Origin: CALBPI01 sp039821605
GTDB taxonomy: Bacteria > Pseudomonadota > Gammaproteobacteria > Steroidobacterales > Woeseiaceae
DNA: 64,000 bases
Reading direction: 5' to 3'
NCBI GenBank assembly: GCA_039821605.1
Contig: JBCBNV010000001.1
Coordinates: 868,001-932,000, forward strand
Part shown: one piece after another, positions 9,504 to 17,161 of the stretch
Position numbering within the stretch: position 1 is the first letter of the stretch
How the letters are laid out: each line of letters starts with the position of its first letter
Position numbers and translations under genes: made by a program
Notes under the pieces: generated by a model
Database searches by the model: none
Seen by the model: only the letters and a program-made list of their open reading frames with translations
What the model was told of the DNA's origin: nothing

Positions 9504-10904
9504 TCAGGGATCAGGATTGGGTTCATCTGGCGTCTGATCGAAGATCAGCGCATTGGCAGCGGTGATGTCGTCTTCATCGACAGCCACGATGCCGTAGTTG
9601 CGGCCGACTTCGAGGTCCAGCGCGAACGGCCCGCCGACAATGGTCTTGGTGCCCGGTTCGGTGAGCACCAGGTTGTAGCTGCCCGCTTCGAACGGAACGT
9701 AAGAGTTGCCGGTACCGAACAGCACATTCCCGAAGGTGGGGTTGATCAGCGTGATGTCGACGTCGTCCTCGACGAGATAGACGTCGAGCGTCTGGTATCG
9801 AGCTGCTGCCTGAAAGATCTGGACACGCGCATTGGTGGCCAGTATGCGACGATCGTCTGCAATCGTGACGAGCTGCACCTCTCCGGGCAGTCCGACGATG
9901 TAGGTGCGAATAAATGCACCGGACGCGACGTTCACCTCTCGCTGCGCCAACAACACGCCCGGGTTACCGGCTGGCGTCACGTTGATGTCGAGCGAGCCGT
10001 CTTCAATTGGCAAGTCGTCTGTTATCTCCCCGAATGCCAGACCCTGAATCTCTGGCATCGTGAATTCGTTGTCGAGCACAACGTCGACATCGCTGCTTCC
10101 GAATGCCGCGTGAATCGCACTGAACTGTGCCTCGACGTTGATATCCAGCAGTTCCAGACCGAGGCTTGTTCCAATCCACCGGACCGTGAAGTCCGCGCTC
10201 GTCAGCCCGCCATCATCCATGATCACGAGTAGATTCGTCGTCGCGGACGGAATGCTGATGGGGTCGGAGGCAAACAAAATCGAATTCGGGTCCCCCGGGC
10301 TCGTGAAAACGAGCTGGTACTCGTCGGCCGTCAACTCGATAACATCCGTGCGCTCGCCATACGAAATGGAACCGCGCGGTGCGGTCGTTGATGGGCTTGT
10401 GCCGGGCGATTCGAGGTAGACATCGACCTCGCCGAGGCCTAAGTCGACGTGAGCGAACGAGACTTCCATGACGGTGACTTCCGTATCGTTGTCCTCGGCA
10501 TCCTCAATCTCATCCGCCCAGTCACGTCCGAACTGCTCCCAGATGATGACCTCAGGCGCTTCGAACGTCCCGGCGAGCACGAACGTGTACTCGAAATCGC
10601 GGCTGACGCTCAGCACGGTCGACGCAAGCAGTGTTTCCTCGGTATCGCCCGGCAGCAGAATTTCAAAGTTGAAGTCGTACTCGAGGTCGTCATACGACGA
10701 CGTACCCGAGACATCCTTGTAGCCGAGGGCGGCCAGCTGAACCTCCTCGATGAGAAAGGTGACGTTGCCGATCTCGGGAATGGCGTGAAGGGCGCGAATC
10801 GAACCTTCACCCGTCACGCCACCACTACTGTCAGAGTCAATGCATCCTGACAAGAGCATCGCAGCCAAAGCGAGAAAACTGATCGGGGGGGAAGTGCGGC
10901 GCAT
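9504..10904 (-). CDS. DUF4397 domain lipoprotein
   Basis: 466 residues. The start ATG 10904 gives a signal with lipobox LLSGC (Cys20) followed by an Asp/Ser-rich linker. Two or more DUF4397-like beta-sandwich units can be seen (SIRALHAIPEIGNVTFLI..., ARVQIFQAAARYQTLDVYLVEDDVDITLINPTFGNVLFG...), each with the typical fxAGxYxLxlT strand such as FEAGSYNLVLTEPG. Proteins of this family are acidic surface lipoproteins, often anchored at the outer membrane, with no proven enzymatic role. The gene is divergent from the CpxR-like regulator, and a Cpx-like box lies about 80-105 bases before its start, so it may be part of an envelope-stress regulon. Confidence 0.8.
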   Translation of the reverse strand: MRRTSPPISFLALAAMLLSGCIDSDSSGGVTGEGSIRALHAIPEIGNVTFLIEEVQLAALGYKDVSGTSSYDDLEYDFNFEILLPGDTEETLLASTVLSVSRDFEYTFVLAGTFEAPEVIIWEQFGRDWADEIEDAEDNDTEVTVMEVSFAHVDLGLGEVDVYLESPGTSPSTTAPRGSISYGERTDVIELTADEYQLVFTSPGDPNSILFASDPISIPSATTNLLVIMDDGGLTSADFTVRWIGTSLGLELLDINVEAQFSAIHAAFGSSDVDVVLDNEFTMPEIQGLAFGEITDDLPIEDGSLDINVTPAGNPGVLLAQREVNVASGAFIRTYIVGLPGEVQLVTIADDRRILATNARVQIFQAAARYQTLDVYLVEDDVDITLINPTFGNVLFGTGNSYVPFEAGSYNLVLTEPGTKTIVGGPFALDLEVGRNYGIVAVDEDDITAANALIFDQTPDEPNPDP

Positions 10905-10979
10905 ATTCGTGGGTCCTGATGTTGGCAAGTGCGCTTGCGGGGGATGCAAGTCGCGCCGCAGATCATAGGAATCCCTCGC

Positions 10980-11008
10980 GTAAGCGAACGTAAAGAATTG
11001 CAAGTAAA
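10980..11008. promoter_or_regulatory. candidate CpxR-type binding site (GTAAx repeats)
   Basis: Between the divergent DUF4397 gene and the response-regulator gene the sequence reads GTAAG, five bases, GTAAA, nine bases, GTAAA. The CpxR consensus in enterobacteria is GTAAA-N5-GTAAA, so the first pair matches in nine of ten defined bases. The adjacent regulator is CpxR-like, which makes autoregulation plausible. No clear -10/-35 pair was placed here. Confidence 0.5.
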
Positions 11009-11100
11009 TTGCGAAGCAGGAACTTCGTGTTCGCGGGAGGGTCGGTCACTTCAGAGAAGACGCGCTTAAGTGGTGTTGCGTCGGTGCAAGGGAGTCCGTT

Positions 11101-11823
11101 GTGATGATGAGTAGCGCCCGTGTGCTCTTGGTGGACGACGACAAGGCGTTCGTTCGAATGGTGTCTCGGTTCCTGGAAGGGGAGGGGTTTCAGATCGATG
11201 TGGCCCATCGCGGAGAACTCGCGCTCGACCGAATTCGGGATGGCGTGTTCGACGCCATGGTGCTTGACCTCATGATGCCGGGGCTCTCGGGGCACGAGGT
11301 GTTGCGGCGGCTCTGCACGAATGCCAGCGGCCGACCCATCGTGCCCATTGTGCTTCTGAGTGCGAAAGGCGATGAGGTAGAACGTGTCGTGGGACTCGAA
11401 TCCGGCGCCGACGACTTTCTCGCGAAACCCTGTGCATTGCGCGAGCTTGCTGCGCGTCTGCGCGCTGTGCTTCGGCGCAGTGTGCACGCCAAGACGGGCG
11501 AGGATGCTCGAGGTGTTCTGCGTTTCAATGACCTGACATTGGACACCGGCGCACGTCGGGTGCGCCTCAGTGAGCAGTCAATCTCGGTTACCGATACGGA
11601 GTTTGCGATCCTGAAGACACTGATGGCGCGCGGCGGCGCACTGGTCACGAAGGACGAGTTATCGCAGCAGGCGCTCGGGCGCCCCTATTTGCCCAATGCG
11701 CGAAGTCTCGATGTGCACATTGGCAATCTCCGCCAGAAGCTCGGGACCGACGCGGCGGGGTATTCGCCCATCCGAACCATCCGTGGGCGCGGCTACCTGC
11801 TGGCGACAGCAGGCAGTGCGTAA
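11101..11823 (+). CDS. OmpR/PhoB-family response regulator, CpxR-like
   Basis: 240 residues: a receiver domain with the acidic pocket VDDD (11-14), phospho-acceptor Asp56 in VLDLMMPG and Lys109 in FLAKP, followed by a winged-helix DNA-binding domain ending RSLDVHIGNLRQKLG...IRTIRGRGYLLA. The receiver aligns closely by eye with Escherichia coli CpxR (ILLVDDD, VLGLESGADDFLAKP, RELxARLRAxLRRS). The start is GTG 11101 with GGAG six bases upstream; ATG 11104 and 11107 are alternatives. The stop overlaps the kinase start by 8 bases, so the two are coupled. It probably senses envelope stress and regulates the divergent lipoprotein gene, as the GTAAA boxes suggest. Confidence 0.9.
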   Translation: MMMSSARVLLVDDDKAFVRMVSRFLEGEGFQIDVAHRGELALDRIRDGVFDAMVLDLMMPGLSGHEVLRRLCTNASGRPIVPIVLLSAKGDEVERVVGLESGADDFLAKPCALRELAARLRAVLRRSVHAKTGEDARGVLRFNDLTLDTGARRVRLSEQSISVTDTEFAILKTLMARGGALVTKDELSQQALGRPYLPNARSLDVHIGNLRQKLGTDAAGYSPIRTIRGRGYLLATAGSA

Positions 11824-13237
11824 GCTTTACGTAAAAATCGTCGCGGCGTTCTGGCTGGCGATGGCACTGGGCGCCGTTGGCGCGCTGCTCGTGGCTCGTA
11901 CGCTGGAGCCCGAGGGTGCGTCTTCGTTCCAGAAGCCCCCCTGGGATGTCGTTGCGGATGCACTGGCCGAGCACGCCTCGCGTGAACTCGCTGGCAGCGA
12001 CGAACGGGCCCTGGTCGCCTGGGTGCTGGCACGCCAATCGCCGTTCATGAGCGTCAGTCTCTACGACGAGCGTGGCACGCTGCTAGGCGGATCGGAAGCG
12101 TCGCAGCAAGCGGGAATCTGGCCAAGTAATCGTTTCAATACTGTGGAGCGCCGCCAGATTCGGCTCGCAGATCAGCGCTACACGCTGGTGCTCCGGGGAC
12201 AGCGACCCAGCGCCTGGCAGAGGAGCGTTGCAATGCTTGCGATGCAGCCCGGGTTCCTCGTGCTCGCGATCGCGCTCGCCATGGCTCTGAGCCTGTTCCT
12301 GAGTATCGTCATTGCGCGCTACCTTGTCGCACCGCTCCGCACGCTTGCGCGAACAGGGCGACGTCTGGGCTTTGGGGATCTGGACGCGCGCGCCAGCCCC
12401 GCGCTGGAACACCGTCGCGACGAGATCGCGGAATTTGCAACAGCGTTTGACCACATGGCCGAACGCATTCAGAAGTTGGTCGGCGCCCATAAGGTCCTGC
12501 TGCGCGACGTGTCCCATGAGTTGCGGTCGCCGCTGGCGCGCGTTCAGGCAGCGGCCTGCCTCGCGCGGCAGCAGGTTGACGGCAGCGCGGCCGAGGAGTT
12601 TGACCGGATTGAACTGGAAGTCTCGCGGCTGGACACGCTGGTGGGTCGCTTGTTGACGTTCTCGCGGCTCGATACGTCAGATCCCCTGCTGGACAGAACC
12701 ACGATTGATCTGGCCGATGTGGTCGACGCCGTGGCCCGCCTTACGTCACCCGAAGCGCATAGGGCTGGGCGGCAGATCACTGTTCGCAACTACCGCCGCG
12801 CCATGGTGAATGGCGATACCGTGTTGCTCGTCAGCGCCCTTGAGAACGTCGTTGGCAACGCGTTGAAGTTTTCGCCCGAGGGGTCGTCGGTCGATATCGA
12901 GCTTCAGCGCACGGCGCGGGGCTATGAAATCACGGTTCGTGACTGCGGGCCTGGCGTGGCGGAGGACCAGTTGGATCGCATGTTCAATCCATTTGTCCGT
13001 CTGGACCAGCCAACCACCCCAGCGCAGGGTTCAGGCGTCGGACTGGCGATCGCGCGCAGCGCCGTCGAAGCGCACGGTGGGATCATCGAGGCACAGAATA
13101 ACGTGGACACAGGATTGCTGGTGCGCATAGTCCTGCCAGCCGCAGATCACGGGCCGTTGATCTCAGACAGCAGTGGGGACCCACAGGTTTTTGCCCTGCC
13201 TGGAACTGGCGAACGCGCCGAACTTACGCCGCCCTGA
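11816..13237 (+). CDS. sensor histidine kinase, CpxA-like
   Basis: 473 residues from GTG 11816. One membrane helix lies at ~8-27 and a second at ~145-170 (GFLVLAIALAMALSLFLSIVIA); about 115 residues of periplasmic sensor lie between them. A HAMP linker (YLVAPLRTLARTGRRLGFGDLDAR) follows, then the HisKA helix with phospho-acceptor His234 in DVSHELRSPLARVQ, the N box ENVVGNALKFS, the G1 box DCGPGV and the G2 box GSGVGLAIARS. The HAMP, dimerisation and ATPase order and the wording of the H box resemble CpxA. The open frame extends upstream inside the regulator gene, but GTG 11816 gives the first plausible membrane anchor. The periplasmic domain is short compared with CpxA and its ligand is unknown. 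Confidence 0.9.
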   Translation: MRKLYVKIVAAFWLAMALGAVGALLVARTLEPEGASSFQKPPWDVVADALAEHASRELAGSDERALVAWVLARQSPFMSVSLYDERGTLLGGSEASQQAGIWPSNRFNTVERRQIRLADQRYTLVLRGQRPSAWQRSVAMLAMQPGFLVLAIALAMALSLFLSIVIARYLVAPLRTLARTGRRLGFGDLDARASPALEHRRDEIAEFATAFDHMAERIQKLVGAHKVLLRDVSHELRSPLARVQAAACLARQQVDGSAAEEFDRIELEVSRLDTLVGRLLTFSRLDTSDPLLDRTTIDLADVVDAVARLTSPEAHRAGRQITVRNYRRAMVNGDTVLLVSALENVVGNALKFSPEGSSVDIELQRTARGYEITVRDCGPGVAEDQLDRMFNPFVRLDQPTTPAQGSGVGLAIARSAVEAHGGIIEAQNNVDTGLLVRIVLPAADHGPLISDSSGDPQVFALPGTGERAELTPP

Positions 13238-13288
13238 GTTCGTTCACGGCGAAGGCGCTTTGCGACTTTGGCCCAGGACGGATGCTGG

Positions 13289-13756
13289 CTAACCGCTTTG
13301 GTTGGGCGACGCTGGGCCGGCTGCTGGCCTGCTAAACAGGACCGCGAAGCTGGCAATGATGGCCGTGGCCGACACGATCGTCATCAGCGTCCCTGGCAGG
13401 AATCTGACGTATCCGCCGAGATCCATAAACACGAAATAGCCAATGTCCAACAAACCGCCGACCATCGCTGTCACCCAGATGGCGGTCTTGTTCCGCTTCC
13501 AAATGAATACAGCGCCAATGATGGTCACGAGTCCGCCCCACAGGAGATTCCAGGCGTGCTGATTAAGCACCGCGCCGACCGCGGGGTGGTATTGGGCCGT
13601 CAACATCTCGGGTTGCACCCCGTCAGCGATGGCCTGAAAGCCGGATTGCGCGTCCCCCAGGATGACCAGGGTGCCTGCCATTGCATGCACGAGCCCCCAC
13701 ACCACCCAAAGGACAGCAGCCAGTGCGAGCAATATGCCGCTGGACCGTTCTGACAT
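13289..13756 (-). CDS. small four-helix membrane protein of unknown function
   Basis: 155 residues with four hydrophobic segments: ILLALAAVLWVVWGLVHAMAG, LLWGGLVTIIGAVFIW, IWVTAMVGGLLDIGYFVFMDLGGY and GTLMTIVSATAIIASFAVLF. The start ATG 13756 is preceded by GGGGAA at a good distance. It is probably an inner-membrane protein. I cannot name a family with confidence; small four-helix proteins of this kind occur next to oxidoreductases and stress genes. The gene converges on the kinase gene, with 51 bases between them. Confidence 0.6.
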   Translation of the reverse strand: MSERSSGILLALAAVLWVVWGLVHAMAGTLVILGDAQSGFQAIADGVQPEMLTAQYHPAVGAVLNQHAWNLLWGGLVTIIGAVFIWKRNKTAIWVTAMVGGLLDIGYFVFMDLGGYVRFLPGTLMTIVSATAIIASFAVLFSRPAAGPASPNQSG

Positions 13757-13943
13757 GGTTGTTCCCCATTCTCGTCGATTCAGACAAACGGCGCCGAGCA
13801 GCCCGGGCCGGGGGTCGCGCAGTGCGCAGGCCCGTCAGACCCAGAACCAGGATACCGCCCGCGTTCGGGCGTAGATTAACCGAAGCACCTGGATGGGTAC
13901 ACGACCCTGGCGCGCATGGGGTGCCACATATTTGATGGGCTGT

Positions 13944-13984
13944 CGCCGACGCCCGAGTCTTGTCTTTGGACTCGGGCATCGGCG
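13944..13984. repeat. strong inverted repeat, 16-base arms with one mismatch
   Basis: CGCCGACGCCCGAGTC at 13944-13959 faces GACTCGGGCATCGGCG at 13969-13984 across a nine-base loop; 15 of 16 positions pair. It lies in the 291-base space between the bactofilin stop (14048) and the start of the small membrane protein (13756), both on the minus strand. No T-run follows on either strand, so it is not a classical intrinsic terminator. It may end the bactofilin transcript in a Rho-dependent way or protect its 3' end. Confidence 0.6.
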
Positions 13985-14047
13985 TACGGGCTGTTGAACG
14001 GTCGTGCGCAGCCGGACCGCTGCGAGAACACGGTGCTCGGTCAGAGG

Positions 14048-14512
14048 CTACTTCGACGGCGCGTCGCCGGGAGCGCGCATTTCAATACTGCCGTTGAATG
14101 TCGCGCCTTCGTCGATGGCGACCTTAGGCGCGATGATATTCCCAGTCACTTCACCGCTGTCGCGGATGGTGACACTGACGGTCGCTGACAGATCGCCCTC
14201 GACGCGTCCTTCGATGAAAATCTTGGTCGCGTTGACGTTGGCGAGCAGCTTCCCTTTGGGTTTTACCGTCAGGCAGCACTTGCCTTGATTGACCGTGCCC
14301 TCAACGGTGCCTTCAATGACCAGGTCTTCACCGGCAGATAACTCGCCTTTGAAGTGCAGCGTCTCACCGATGACCGAGACAGGTGCCGCGTCAGTCTGCG
14401 CGTCGCCGCGAACGGACTTCGGGACGTCACTGAATGCAATGACTTGTGATTCGGTAAGCGGTTTGTCGTCGTCCCCGAATGCAGGGCGCTTCATTACTTC
14501 TGTATCCGACAT
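14048..14512 (-). CDS. bactofilin (polymer-forming cytoskeletal protein)
   Basis: 154 residues. A disordered N-terminal ~45 residues precede the bactofilin core (VIGETLHFKGELSAGEDLVIEGTVEGTV...KIFIEGRVEGDLSAT...GNIIAPKVAIDEGATFNGSIEM), a right-handed beta-helix that polymerises without nucleotides. Bactofilins position cell-wall enzymes and stalk or chromosome proteins at cell poles or along curved walls. It starts 14 bases after the stop of a second bactofilin, so the two form an operon. The ending GATFNGSIEM is nearly the same as that of the partner, which points to duplication. The short C-terminal tail (RAPGDAPSK) lacks the long Ser/Lys tail of the partner. Confidence 0.9.
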   Translation of the reverse strand: MSDTEVMKRPAFGDDDKPLTESQVIAFSDVPKSVRGDAQTDAAPVSVIGETLHFKGELSAGEDLVIEGTVEGTVNQGKCCLTVKPKGKLLANVNATKIFIEGRVEGDLSATVSVTIRDSGEVTGNIIAPKVAIDEGATFNGSIEMRAPGDAPSK

Positions 14513-14526
14513 GTCAGTTACTCCCG

Positions 14527-15018
14527 TTATGCGGCATCAGCCGGCTTTTTTTCGTCACTGTCTTGCTGGCTGGCCTCAGTGGACTTTGACTTGGACGACT
14601 TACCGGAGCGCTCCGATTTCTTCGAGCCGCCGCTCGACGTCGCATTTGGTTTCGGCTTGAACGCGGCGGCCGGGTCGGACTCCATGTCGATCTTCCCATT
14701 AAACGTCGCGCCCTCGATGAGCGAGACTGAGGGGCTGACAATGTTGCCGTCGATCTTCGCGGATACGCGAACCTTGACGCACTTGCTGCCTTTCAGATCG
14801 CCTTCAACGCGACCCTCCACGGCGATGTACTCCGCCGAGACATCGGCCTTCACGTGACCACCCTCACCAATCGTCAGACTTGAGGAGTGCTGGATAGAGC
14901 CTTCCACCTGTCCTTGGATGAGTAGGTCTTCATCTGCGATCAAGTCTCCTTTGAACTTCAGCGTTGGTCCAAGAACCGAAGAGTTCTTGTGGTTGGGCGT
15001 GTCATACGGGTCGCTCAT
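14527..15018 (-). CDS. bactofilin with charged C-terminal tail
   Basis: 163 residues. The bactofilin core spans ~14-115 (VLGPTLKFKGDLIADEDLLIQGQVEGSIQHSSSLTIGEGGHVKADVSAEYIAVEGRVEGDLKG...GATFNGKIDME). A ~48-residue tail rich in Ser, Lys and Asp (GGSKKSERSGKSSKSKSTEASQQ...) is disordered and may bind partners or DNA. The start ATG 15018 is preceded by AAGGAGTG, a strong ribosome binding site. It is the first gene of a two-bactofilin operon and diverges from the diguanylate cyclase across ~200 bases. Co-polymerisation of the two proteins is plausible because the cores are similar, but is not shown. Confidence 0.92.
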   Translation of the reverse strand: MSDPYDTPNHKNSSVLGPTLKFKGDLIADEDLLIQGQVEGSIQHSSSLTIGEGGHVKADVSAEYIAVEGRVEGDLKGSKCVKVRVSAKIDGNIVSPSVSLIEGATFNGKIDMESDPAAAFKPKPNATSSGGSKKSERSGKSSKSKSTEASQQDSDEKKPADAA

Positions 15019-15227
15019 CGATCACTCCTTATGTTCAAAGACGGTGTGCCGCGCTGTTCATTCAGCGGTTGCCGATAGTGGAACCAGTTCACACAAATAG
15101 CGGTGATGCGCATCACAGATTACCTGGCCGTAACGTGACGTAAGCCGGCGCATCGGTCGCATCGCGCTCAATGCGCGTGGATGTCGGCCGCTAACTCCAT
15201 GTCGGCTGATTGCCCAAGGGACTCGTA

Positions 15228-16568
15228 TTGGACACCGAAGTTGAACGCTGGAAGGCCGAGTACCGCAGCCTGCTAGAGGAGCAGGAGTCGCAGACGCGGC
15301 AGTGGGCCGCAATCCGATTGCAGCTGCAGGACATGCTGCGCGCTGTGCTCAACGCCTGTGTGGGATGGTCTCCCGAGGTCGACGAAGAGATCGAGGTGCT
15401 TCGAATCCAGGTCGAGCGTGCCGAGACTCCCGAAGAACTCGAGCCTCTACAGCTGGCCACGACCCAGATCAGTGCATCGCTGCGGGCGCAGCACCCCAAG
15501 ACCCAGGACGGTGACGCCGGTTCGCAACCGCGGGACCTGGATGCTGAGCTTGCCGCCATCCACCGCGAGTTCGTGGCGCGACTCGCCGTTGAGCCGCTGT
15601 TGATGGCCTGCGTGGATGACGCCCTGGAAGCCACGTCGGACGGATCGGCGAGCGAGGGGCTCAATGCGCTCGCAGAGGCACTGATTGCGGCGTTTCGTGA
15701 GCTGTCGGCTCAAAAGGCCGAGGCCGAGCGATTCGTCAGTGAGGTGAGCGTGACCTTGGCCACGCTGGAGCGGTGGGCGGAGGATGGCGCTTCCCGAGTC
15801 GACGACCAGCGCCTCGCCAACCAGGGGCTGCAGGATGATGTTGATCGCGAAGTCAGCACCTTGCAGACGCAGGTGGAGGGCGCCAGCAATCTGGACGAGC
15901 TGAAACAGCACATGCGGGACCGACTGGCCGCGATCGAGTCCCGTATCCGGTCGTTTCGCGACCAGGAGGATGAAAAGCTCGTCGCTGTAGAACGCGAGAA
16001 TGCTTCGCTCAACAGTGAACTCATGGCGCTCAAGGCGCGTACGGAAGCGCTGAACGAGCGGCTGCACGAACAGGAGCAGCTGCTGCTACTCGATACGCTG
16101 ACCCAGGTGCACAGCCGCTTTGCCTACGAGCGTCGGCTGGATGAGGAAATCGCGGTCGGGATGCGCAGCGGCAAACCACTGTGCTATGCGCTCTGGGATA
16201 TCGACCACTTCAAGCGGATCAACGACACGCACGGACATCAGGCCGGTGATGTTGTGCTCGCGCGTGTGGCGGGGTGTTTGTCGCGCTACACACGCAGCAA
16301 CGATTTCGTGGCGCGCATTGGCGGTGAGGAGTTTGTCGTGCTGTTCCCGGACACCAACATCGATGATGCGACGATGATTGCCGAGAAGCTGCGGGCCCTG
16401 ATTGCGGCCGCCGACATTGAGGTGAATGACGTCAAGATCCCCGTGACGATTTCCTGTGGAATCAGCGCGCTTGCGCCGCACGATGGGGCGGAGGCGCTGT
16501 ACCGGCGGGCGGACGAGGCGCTCTATGCGGCGAAGGATGCGGGTCGAAATCGTTGTATGGCCGCGTGA
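15228..16568 (+). CDS. diguanylate cyclase (GGDEF domain) with coiled-coil N-terminus
   Basis: About 446 residues. The first ~280 are helical with long heptad-like stretches (ending ENASLNSELMALKARTEALNERLHEQEQLL) and no membrane segment, so the enzyme is cytosolic. The C-terminal GGDEF domain opens with LLDTLTQVHSRFAYERRLDEE and has the active signature RIGGEEF and the inhibitory-site motif RxxD (RSND) five residues before it. It should make c-di-GMP from two GTP with product inhibition. I chose TTG 15228 because AAGGGA stands six bases before it; TTG 15210 is the alternative. No ATG or GTG start fits the frame near the conserved beginning. The gene is divergent from the bactofilins. Confidence 0.85.
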   Translation: MDTEVERWKAEYRSLLEEQESQTRQWAAIRLQLQDMLRAVLNACVGWSPEVDEEIEVLRIQVERAETPEELEPLQLATTQISASLRAQHPKTQDGDAGSQPRDLDAELAAIHREFVARLAVEPLLMACVDDALEATSDGSASEGLNALAEALIAAFRELSAQKAEAERFVSEVSVTLATLERWAEDGASRVDDQRLANQGLQDDVDREVSTLQTQVEGASNLDELKQHMRDRLAAIESRIRSFRDQEDEKLVAVERENASLNSELMALKARTEALNERLHEQEQLLLLDTLTQVHSRFAYERRLDEEIAVGMRSGKPLCYALWDIDHFKRINDTHGHQAGDVVLARVAGCLSRYTRSNDFVARIGGEEFVVLFPDTNIDDATMIAEKLRALIAAADIEVNDVKIPVTISCGISALAPHDGAEALYRRADEALYAAKDAGRNRCMAA

Positions 16569-16716
16569 CTGCGAAGCGCGCGCGTAGCCTGGTTTGCAGC
16601 GAACGCGACAGACGCGAGAATCGTAAGCGCATGGTTTTACGCATGAAAAATGGCCCTTATTCTCGGGTTAGTGGTCTTGTGCGAGACTCCGGAGGCAGGT
16701 AGCGGGAGGGATCGCC

Positions 16717-17121
16717 ATGGCAAAGTCAGCGTTGGAGCACTTGAGAGCGGACAAGCGAGAGAAGCTCGTGGTGTTGGAAAAGGACTTCGCCGGGATCAAG
16801 GCCGGGAACACCCTGTTCGTCGCAACGCCGCAGATCGTTGACGCCTACATTCGGAACATTCCAAAGGGTGAGTCGCGAACCGTTGTTCGCATGCGCAACG
16901 AGCTGGCCCGACAGTGGAACGCCCATGCCACGTGTCCCGTATCGTCAGCGATCTTCCTGCGCATCTCGGCGCAAGCCGCCATCGACGAGATGGAAGCGGG
17001 CAAGCCCCTGAAAGATGTCGCGCCGTTCTGGCGCATTATCAGCAGCAAGGACAAGGTCGCCAGTAAGCTGACCGTCGACTCGCAGTGGATCGACGTCCAA
17101 CGTGAGGCAGAGGGGCTTTGA
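16717..17121 (+). CDS. conserved small protein, possibly methyltransferase-like fold
   Basis: 134 residues. The segment YIRNIPKGESRTVVRMRNELARQWNAHATCPVSSAIFLRI loosely recalls the C-terminal DNA-binding and cysteine region of O6-methylguanine-DNA methyltransferases (helix-turn-helix followed by a Cys-Pro), but the PCHR active-site motif is replaced by TCPVS. I therefore do not assign repair activity. The ATG at 16717 follows GGGAGG at a proper distance. Codon use matches the neighbours. The next gene begins 40 bases downstream and may be cotranscribed. Confidence 0.6.
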   Translation: MAKSALEHLRADKREKLVVLEKDFAGIKAGNTLFVATPQIVDAYIRNIPKGESRTVVRMRNELARQWNAHATCPVSSAIFLRISAQAAIDEMEAGKPLKDVAPFWRIISSKDKVASKLTVDSQWIDVQREAEGL

Positions 17122-17161
17122 CCATACCGCAGAGAAACAGCGAATTGAGAGGCACGAGGTG

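Noticed and set aside
9426..10232. Plus-strand frame of 268 residues opposite the DUF4397 gene
   Set aside because: The minus-strand gene has a lipobox and domain repeats; the opposite frame has no motif and no ribosome binding site.
16717..17121. Call as O6-methylguanine-DNA methyltransferase
   Set aside because: The PCHR active-site motif is missing, so only a distant resemblance is reported.
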